A stretch of DNA of 64,000 bases from Hsuehochloa calcarea (lineage: Eukaryota > Streptophyta > Magnoliopsida > Poales > Poaceae). Location: the NCBI GenBank assembly GCA_036346395.1, contig CM070596.1, forward strand, positions 1,054,001 to 1,118,000, read 5' to 3'. Both the position numbers and the translations under genes were made by a program. Under the pieces are notes generated by a model that saw nothing but the letters and a program-made list of their open reading frames with translations, did not search any database and was not told where the DNA came from. Shown piece after piece: positions 56,533 to 64,000 of this stretch; the stretch's first letter is position 1; each line of letters begins with the position of its first letter.

Positions 56533-58314
56533 GGATCGGCTGTCGCGCGCCGGCGAGACCCTCGGCCTCGGAGGTGGTCGTGGAGGGAAGATGCAGTGGA
56601 CGCGAGAGGGATATATACGCGCTCGCTTGCGCTTGTAAGATCCAACGGCTCTGCAGCGACGCACGTCGTCCTAGTCTTCTTCTCCCTCCTTCTCGGTGCT
56701 ACTGTCTTATTTATATAGGCTACAAGCTAATCCTAATCCTAATCCTAATCCTGTAGAGATGGAACTGATCGATGAGCTGGAACCAGACTATGATTTGTTA
56801 CCACGATTTTTCCGGTCCTCTACAGTACTGCATATGAGACATACCAACAGTATTTCGAGCATGATACTACAGTACTGTACAGTAATACTGTATAAAAACA
56901 CGGCTGAAACCGGGCAGATTTTTACCTCGAGCAGCCATTACTGCGAACCTATCTGGGTACCGTGCACTTTTGATACAAGCTGTTCGCTGTCGATTGAACG
57001 ATCCGGATGAGCCATAATACTATAGCACTGTTTACATCTGTCGTAGCTACATGCTACATGCTACGGCAGAGGACTCGTGTTCGAATTCTCCACCTGTCTG
57101 GGTTGGCAAGGTGGTATACTAAACTTGTCAGATGCAATCTCTACACCACCGTGACTTCTCCGTATGAATTAATTCCAACAAGTTATGCACCCTAGTGTTT
57201 GTGCGTGCGTTCGATCGGATCCGAGTTTTGGCCGACCGATTCCGATTCCGATTCCGATTCCGGGTGGAAATGCAAGCTGCAAATCGTGTAATTTATCACG
57301 GCGATTACGGTGCGGATTATGTGGAGATGTGAAGGTACTACTACTAGGAAGCGTGCATGCTCAAAGTGACTTGCTTTTGCTCTGCAGGCTCCGGGTCGAG
57401 AATTGAATGAGATAGCATCATCGTGCCTGTGCAGCAGTAGCACTGTTGGTAGAACAATTAACCACCTTGTGATGATCCTTGGGTCCAATGCGGCCGGCGT
57501 CCCTTGCCAAGTCGGCTGGACAGTTGAGTGGGACTAATTAACCACCAAATTAGCAGCGCTCAAGAACAGAGCCATAGTTGAGTTGAGACTGTCTTCAGAT
57601 TAAGACCAATCTGAGCTTGTGCAACATCATACGCCTGCGAGCTGACGGCAAAGCAATCAGCTGCCCGTCGCTTCGTCAAATTAATGAAACTGCTTCCATG
57701 CGCGCTACTCCCTCCTAAACTGTACTAGTACGACACAATAACATGAGCAGGTACGAAGTTCGTAGTACCAATAGTATTTAGGAGCAATCAAGTTACGGAT
57801 GAGTACAGTTATCTGTTCGCATAGATCGATGTGGGGGGGTTGGTTGACCTGACCCAACCATTCCCAGCTACAAGTTAGCTAGTATTCAAGAGTTGGATAG
57901 GTGCGGGCAGCTAGCTGCAAGGGGGGTAGGTGGTTGAATCAAATCAATGCTCCATCATCCAAATGACAAGATCAAGCTAGAGGTCAGAAGAAACAAGTAG
58001 CAGTGGTTGATGTGAATGGCCAACCATTGCTGGTTTTCCTCTTCCGCCCCGCCATTTTCAGACAAGGAAACTTCACTGTCATTGTACTAACTTGGTTAGC
58101 CTACCAGTCTTACCACAACCAACCGCGACTCTGTTGGTCCATCATGGCCGCGTACCTGCTGCCTCTGCTTGCGTTCTCGCGAGTCTCCACAGATGTGCAA
58201 AACCGGAGCAGTTCAATTGTTTCCCAGAGTACGATGGATGCTGTCGGATGTGCCGTCGCGGTTCCTCTGCGTTGCCGCTATAACATCGGTTTACTCCAGG
58301 GGCAGAACAACAAG
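56533..58314. other. Intergenic region with GPAT promoter and short repeats
   Basis: Contains a short CTAATC repeat (about 56726-56752) and a GATTCC repeat (about 57237-57262). A TTTATATAGGC near 56709 lies 177 bases upstream of the GPAT ATG as AT-rich sequence and could include its TATA box on the minus strand (CTATATAAAT). No further gene was found. Confidence 0.4.
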
Positions 58315-58386
58315 ATCAGAGTGGCGCAGCGGAAGCGTGGTGGGCCCATAACCCACAGGTCCCAGGATCGAAACCTGGCTCTGATA
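58315..58386 (+). tRNA. Initiator tRNA-Met (CAU anticodon)
   Basis: 72 bases, ATCAGAG pairing with CTCTGAT, discriminator A. The anticodon CAT (58347-58349) lies in the plant initiator context GGGCCCATAACCC, with the GGG/CCC stem typical of initiators. The T-loop is GATCGAAAC instead of the elongator TTC form. CAA motifs upstream (AACAACAAG) and a T-run at about 58412-58417 fit RNA polymerase III initiation and termination. No intron. It starts translation by carrying Met to the ribosomal P site. Confidence 0.96.
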
Positions 58387-59659
58387 AATTCCTATAGTTG
58401 GAGCTGTTGTGTGATTTTTTGTGCCCTCCCAAAACAAAAACACACACAAGTTCTTTCTTAGGACCAGACCAGCGCACTCACAATCAGAAAGTGGACAATA
58501 GTTTAATTCCAGATTTAATTATGAGATAAAAATTATAAATAACTAGAGATGCATAAAACGATACTAACAACCTATTGCACTTCTAAACATACTCAACAAA
58601 ATTATTACAGTAGGGAAAACTGGTCATATGATCAACAATGGTTCGAAGATATCCGCTCACCCTCCTTCTGAGTGCACGCCGAGGAGAAAAGACGGTTTGA
58701 TTCGACAGCTCAATTCCTCAGCACAGTTGATCAGAGAGAAAGATGAAAAAATGGAATGAATCAATCTCTTTTTTGTTTGGATGCCTCTAGATCATTTTAC
58801 AGGTCGAGACAATTACTCTCTAGTAATTGCATACTTAAACTACTGGTAACTGCTAATTTAAAACTAATTAATGGTCATTAAACAATGTTTATTGATCATG
58901 ATTGCACACTGGTCTACAGTTTTGATCACTGTATTACGACCACACTGGTCTAAGAATCCGACCAGATTATTTCGACCATACTGGTATAGACCTTCGACCG
59001 CACTGGTCTTTTCGATCAGATTATTCCAAACATACTAGTCTATGCATTCGACCACACTGGTCTAATACTTCTGGTCTAAGACTTCGCATGCTTTGAAATT
59101 TTAGGAATGAATGAACATCTACACATATGTGCCCAATTACAACATGACTGTTAGTTGATCAAGATGACATACAATAATTTCTCAAGCTACTATTTGTATT
59201 ATCGTTTCCACGTCGTCATTCAAACTCCGGAACTAAACCTTTAAAACATCTTAGCACATATATTAGTCTCATAATACATCGTTGTCATTAATTATCGAAA
59301 TCATTTTTAGGGACCTAAATGCTTTCAGCGGGGCGAGATTTTGTCCCTATCAGGTTGCATCCACATGTTGTTGCACCTCGATGAGGAATTTAAAAGGGTG
59401 GGAGAGGCCAACCGCACACACGAAAGAAAGAACATCGTTCAGGTGCGTGTGTGGAATAATTTTTTTTTATTAGTTAAGATAAGATTGCTTTGTTCTGGTA
59501 CTTAACGAAGAGGTTTAGAATTAAATGTTTTCTAGAGTCCTCAAAAACAAAACGAGGACTGTATTTAGTGCAACCATTTTACCAAGTTAAAAGACGAAAA
59601 AAGAAGGGGGCAAACAGAAAAGTGAACCCCAAACCCTAGCCCATCCACCGTAGAGTCCC
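58387..59659. other. Intergenic region upstream of NOB1
   Basis: Contains diverged repeats of CGACCACACTGGTCTA (58915-59090). The GC-poor sequence ends in a CCCAAACCCTAGCCC leader just before the NOB1 start. The AAACCCTA motif is a telo-box, often found in promoters of plant ribosome-biogenesis genes. Confidence 0.5.
58910..59095. repeat. Imperfect repeats of an ACTGGTCTA-type motif
   Basis: ACACTGGTCTA or a close variant recurs about six times in both complete and shortened form (ACCACACTGGTCTAAG, GACCATACTGGTATAGACC, CCGCACTGGTC, ACATACTAGTCTATG, ACCACACTGGTCTAATAC). The motif ACCA..TGGT is itself partly palindromic. Function unknown. Confidence 0.6.
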
Positions 59660-62600
59660 ATGGAAGCGTGGCCGCCTCTCGCCCCCGCCCCCGCCCCCGC
59701 CGCCGCCGCCGCCGCCTCGGATGCGGCTCCCCTGCCTCCTCCTCCCGCCGCCGTCGGCGGCGTATCCGGGGCGTGGGGCGCGGCCGCGGCGGTGCAGCGG
59801 AAGACTGTGGCGGAGGAATCGACGGCGCAGGCTGTGAGCCGGCTCGTGGCGAGCTGCGCCAACTCGAGCGGCGTGGCGGTGGCCGTGGTGGACGCCAACG
59901 CCGCCATCTCCGGCGGCGCCGCGCTAGCCTCCACCGCCGGGCGCCTGGTGACGGTGCCGGAGGCGCTGGAGGAGGTGCGCGACGCTGCCGCGCGGCGGCG
60001 CCTCGCGCTCCTGCCGGCCCCCGTTGAGACCGTCGAGCCCGCCCCCGAGTTCGTCAAGAAAGGTCGCATCTTTAGCCACTCCGGAGCCTCTTAATCTGTT
60101 GCTTTTTTAAGAATTAGAGCTAAAACTCTCTGCAGTTCGTGTTTATGGTCTTCAAATTTCTAGGATTATTTTTTTGCGGCATATTGCTAAAGTCCACATG
60201 TTGATGGAGTTGTTTGCCTGGTTGTGGCGTAGTTTGTGTTGCACGAGGGACGTGATGCCCTTGTCTTTACTGAATATTTCGACTTAGTTTTTATTTGTTC
60301 GCGATTATAGTGGTCTTTTTAATCAGAAATTAGACCTTGAGGAGTTTGCCTTAGATAATTGCTGGCTTATTTGCGCGTTCCCGTGACTTCTAAAACAATA
60401 ATAGCAGTGGTGTTCACATTTTTGACAATTTGTTGATATATTGTTAATGTACTTCACTATATGAACTGAATATTTGAAAAAAAAGTACCCCCGATTATGG
60501 GTTAAATTTTGTGGTTTAGGCACTGCTTTTATTTAATAGCTTGATTCATTTTGCTGTTTCTCCGACTTAAGAGTAAGTTTGAGTGGTATTTTAAGGGCAT
60601 AAACATGGGACAGCAAGTGGTTTAGAATGACGGTAATATCAAGCTATGTGTAGGTTATTGAAGCAATTTAATATTAGGCATTACTGACGGGCTGCTGTTA
60701 TTATTGTTTACTTTTCGTACTACAATATGTCGACACTTGGTAGCCTAGAAGTTACTTCTATAGAATAGAATATACTATGAAATTTTTCATTGTCAAGAAC
60801 CGCATATTGATAGGAGAGGGGCTAACTGGTATACCATTATTGCTGGCAGTTGTCAAATTTGCCAGGGAAACAGGAGACCTCCAAACACTTTCAGATGTTG
60901 ATATCAAGATTATTGCTCTAGCTTACATGTTGGAAGCTGAGATCCATGGGACTAGTCATTTGCGGGAGCACCCACCTCCTCTGCGTGTGGTGAATGTGAG
61001 AAACTTGCAAGAGGCTCCGCTGCAGGGCTGGGGCTCTAATGTGTCTAACCTAGCAGAGTGGGAAGCATTGGATCAGATGTCAGAAGCAGGTGGAGATCTT
61101 AATTCTCGGATACTTCCACTGAAGGATCTTGAGAACCAAGAAATCCCAACAAGTGAGACCAACAGCATTTCTGATACACAAGGGGATCCAGAACATGAGC
61201 CTTCAAAGAAAGATGCAGGTATTGCTTGGGAAGATGACGAGAATAATGAAGGTTGGTTGCCTGCTGTTAGTCGCAGCACACACAGAAGATATCTACGGAG
61301 GAAGGCAAGACGTGATGCTCTCAAGGAATTTGAACAAAGTGTTGAGACGAGTTCTGTTGCTCCATCAACTGATGACAATAAATTTTTATCTGAAAATGGT
61401 TTGAATCCAGTGGATGACCCTTCTGTTGTTCCAGAGAAAATGAAGTCGAGTACTGATGGTTTTGGACATCATGAAGAGACTAAACCCCAAATTGCTGCAG
61501 TTCATTTGCATTCTGATCAACTAGCTAATGGGGGGAATGGGGTAGGCAGTGTCGATACTGTTGAGGAGAGAGATGGTACTGATGCATGCACTGAAGATTT
61601 GGACAACTTAGATATAAAAAACGAGACTGAGGAAGGTGTTGACGCATCTTTTGTGGATGATGAGAGCAGTGAGCAGAGTTGGGCCCTGAGGTCCTTATCT
61701 GAATCTACTGTAGCATGTGTTACTAGTGACTATGCCATGCAAAATGTTATCCTGCAGATTGGCCTCCGTCTCTCAGCACCAGGCGGCATGCAAATACGTC
61801 AGTTGCATAGGTATGCGAATTTGACATCTCCAGACCTCTTTGACTAGATCTCAGCCATGCGAGTCCTTGTTCTACTTCTATTTATAGAAGCTTCTGTACC
61901 TCTCTCTCTCTCTCTCATCTCTCATGTGTTGGGATGCTGATGTGACAGGTGGGTCCTGAGGTGTCATGCTTGCTATAAGGTGACACAAGAGATTGGGAAA
62001 ATATTTTGCCCAAAGTGTGGCAATGGTGGTACCTTACGGAAGGTTTCAGTAACAGTTGGTGAAAATGGGATCACTATGGCTTCACGACGCCCACGTGTAA
62101 CACTTCGAGGCACAAAAGTAAGTGCAGTTAATTTCACACTTAATGTTGTTTTCCTTTCATATATGGAGTGGATCTTGTGTTGTTCTGTCACTTCTGTGAT
62201 TAGTGTGGCAATGGTGGTTGGTTGTTTTCTGTATTTTCCACTGTTCTCCAAGAAATAGGAAAATACATTTCAGACAATGTTGTCATAGAACATATGGATA
62301 TTTTCTTTCTATGCTTGTAACGCCCATGATGGTCAGAGACTCAGAGGTGTATTGGTGAAAAATGATGTTCTTCCTTAGAATCAGTGATGAAGAATTGCTG
62401 AAACTCTGTCAGGAGCTTTTGGCCTGTCCCATATTCCATCCAACCTCTCTTTGGTGAAGCCAACTGTAGATGTCCTGCAATATGATGGTCTTCCATGGGG
62501 TGCTTCATGTTCATTTTTTCCACTAAGGCTAAATACTTTGGTTGGATTTTTCCCCATGTGCCCACCTGACCTTTTGCTGAATTGATTCCTGTAGTGATGA

Positions 62601-63159
62601 TGACGATATTATTTTTAATTGGTTGCTTGTTTGCTTGCAGTTTTCCCTCCCAATGCCCCAAGGTGGAAGAGATGCCATCACTAAGAATCCCATTCTACGT
62701 GAAGACCAACTTCCACAGAAGGTTCTGCATCCTAAATCGAAGAAGCCAAGCAAGCAGGTTAGTGCCCCTGCTATTTTTACATAAATGAAAAGCCTTACAG
62801 TAACGAGTAAACATAGTTTTGAGTGCTTAATTTCATGAACTCCAATAAGTTGTTTTGATACTGCCATATGATCTCTGTTGCTTCTTCTACGTTGAACGGA
62901 TGTTCTCAATCGTGAAGTTGTGGACATTCACCGTTCTGTCTTTGTTACAAACACTTCAGTTCGTGTTATGACTCATAATAAAGTTCTCTTTAACCATTAA
63001 TATTCACTACAGGAGGAGGATTTCTTGGGCGTCGAGGACATATTTTCGCACAGCGGTGAAAAGAAAGTACCGCTGAAACCTCCAGTGAGGAAGGCGCTTG
63101 CAATGTTCAGTGGGAAACGGAATCCAAATGACAACCACTTTTCTCGCAAGAAGCACTAA
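59660..63159 (+). CDS. NOB1: NOB1, 20S pre-rRNA endonuclease (five exons)
   Basis: Cleaves 20S pre-rRNA at site D to make mature 18S rRNA in late 40S subunits, together with PNO1. Exons: 59660-60062, 60850-61810, 61949-62117, 62641-62757 and 63013-63159; all GT/AG with an open frame, giving 598 residues. An Ala/Pro-rich N-terminus is followed by the PIN domain: VAVVDANAAI (catalytic Asp), VPEALEEVRD, and after the first intron LSDVDIKIIALAYMLEAE, which holds the other metal-binding acids. The middle is acidic with a basic patch (RRYLRRKARRDALKEFEQ). Near the end are the zinc ribbon CHACYK..FCPKCG, the RPRVTLRGTKFSLPMPQGG segment, and a basic tail ending SRKKH. These are the conserved NOB1 blocks in order. 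GC-rich exon 1 and AT-rich later exons are usual for grasses. Confidence 0.95.
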
Positions 63160-63727
63160 GTTCTCATCTGCCCTTTTGTTCCTTTTTTAAAAATCCATGG
63201 CACTGTAGTCCCAATGTGTAACGGACTAACGGGAGAACCGGATTGTATCGTCCAGACCCTTGTTTTTTTGGTGATTGCGGAGAATGTCTTGTAGGACTCA
63301 AGCATAAAGCATGTAGACTTTACACAGTTTTGCAACATCCAGGTAAGGTCCGTGTATCAAACTCGAGTGAGAGTAATTCAGTTATTTGAATACGAGATCT
63401 CAGAGCAGCAATGGACAAAGTGATTTACATAATGGTTTATAGAGACAGAGATCTGTCAAACGTCAAAATATGTCAAAGCTAATCGATCCACAGGTAGCTT
63501 CTTCCTGTGCGAGGTTTGCTACTCTGGAAATACAGAAGTATAAGCTCACATTTGCACTTACACAAACAAATTGATACGCTTTTTATTGCGGAAACAACCC
63601 AAAAAATATGTCCAACCTAGGGTGTGGTCTCTACATGACATTTTCTTTCAAAAGAAGAATGAAATTAAGCAGTATACCGCATTCCATACTTACATTACAT
63701 TCATGCAGACGCATATCACACGCAGCG
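63160..63727. other. Convergent intergenic space
   Basis: Holds the 3' flanks of NOB1 (plus) and of the minus-strand gene at the right edge. No further feature seen. Confidence 0.5.
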
Positions 63728-64000
63728 TCAGAAGAGCAAATCATCATGGACGGCAGTACTGAATCCGCCATAGATGTCTCCCATATTTAGCAGGTCAAAG
63801 TAGCCAGCTCCTGCAATGCTAGCAGCACCATGGACAGCAGCACTCTGCTGCTCCTGCTGCAATGCACCATAGCTGCTGCTCATCTGATCCCCAAATGCGC
63901 CGTGCGAAGGCGTCACGTTGCCGGAGCTCGCCGTCGAGGCGTGCCAATGCGCGGACATCGAGTAGCTCTCCCGTCCGGTCGCCGGCATCCAGTCGGAGAA
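63728..64000 (-). CDS. C-terminal part of an unrecognised protein (cut by the window edge)
   Basis: The minus-strand frame is open from the edge to TGA or equivalent at 63728, at least 90 residues. It reads SDWMPATGRESYSMSAHWHA, then a Ser/Gly/Gln-rich stretch, then AGYFDLLNMGDIYGGF and the end HDDLLF. Low complexity and the acidic-hydrophobic tail resemble the C-terminus of a plant transcription factor, but no DNA-binding domain is inside the window. The family is not identified. Confidence 0.6.
   Translation of the reverse strand, partial: FSDWMPATGRESYSMSAHWHASTASSGNVTPSHGAFGDQMSSSYGALQQEQQSAAVHGAASIAGAGYFDLLNMGDIYGGFSTAVHDDLLF

Noticed and set aside
56720..56755. CTAATC repeat, first thought to be an interstitial telomere repeat
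   Set aside because: The plant telomere repeat is CCCTAAA; this unit is six bases and different.
58003..58461. 152-residue plus-strand frame
   Set aside because: It runs straight through the initiator tRNA gene and has no known domain.
59587..60069. 160-residue open frame on the minus strand
   Set aside because: It is the mirror of GC-rich NOB1 exon 1, Ala/Ser/Gly-rich and without any domain.

Overview
This is nuclear DNA from a grass, most likely a rice relative (Oryzeae) or another Poaceae. The evidence is intron-rich genes with GT/AG junctions, GC-rich first exons, a plant-type initiator tRNA, and the transposon types present (a MuDR-like element with a plant-mobile-domain gene, a Helitron with hairpin/CTAG end, long-LTR Gypsy elements, LINEs). 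No prokaryotic features or CRISPR arrays are present. From memory, BRM, GPAT and NOB1 also lie close together on the short arm of rice chromosome 2. That is an inference to check, not something the sequence proves.

Three protein-coding host genes can be built exon by exon. (1) A BRAHMAN-type SWI2/SNF2 chromatin-remodelling ATPase lies on the minus strand (18336 to 3277, 14 exons, 2203 residues). Its introns hold a LINE and a foldback element, and its last codons are altered by a 44-bp tandem repeat. (2) A sn-glycerol-3-phosphate acyltransferase lies on the minus strand (56532 to 54133, two exons) with a frameshift in exon 2. (3) NOB1, the D-site endonuclease of 18S rRNA maturation, lies on the plus strand (59660-63159, five exons, 598 residues). 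There is also an initiator tRNA-Met gene (58315-58386) and the C-terminal end of an unrecognised minus-strand protein at the right edge (63728-64000).

About 35 kb between BRM and GPAT is transposon territory. A 7.7-kb MuDR-like element (18716-26385) has about 100-bp terminal inverted repeats, a decayed MURA-type transposase and a decayed plant-mobile-domain gene. It begins about 380 bp upstream of the BRM start codon. A Gypsy-type remnant (LTR, primer-binding site, gag, protease) lies at 29.4-32.9 kb, a hAT C-terminal fragment at 35.4-35.8 kb, and a solo LTR with a 5-bp target duplication at 36341-38854.

The most interesting structure is a composite Helitron on the minus strand (39758-53437). 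It has a canonical TC start, a CTAG end with a hairpin, and an A/T insertion site. It carries pieces of three unrelated genes in the same orientation: a kinesin-7 motor domain, an ATX3/4/5-type trithorax methyltransferase (PWWP to PHD finger), and a GPATCH11-like G-patch protein. A 9.0-kb long-LTR, gag-only retrotransposon (42179-51167, target duplication AGGCG) later inserted into one captured trithorax exon. The order of events is therefore: gene capture, Helitron insertion, then retrotransposon insertion.
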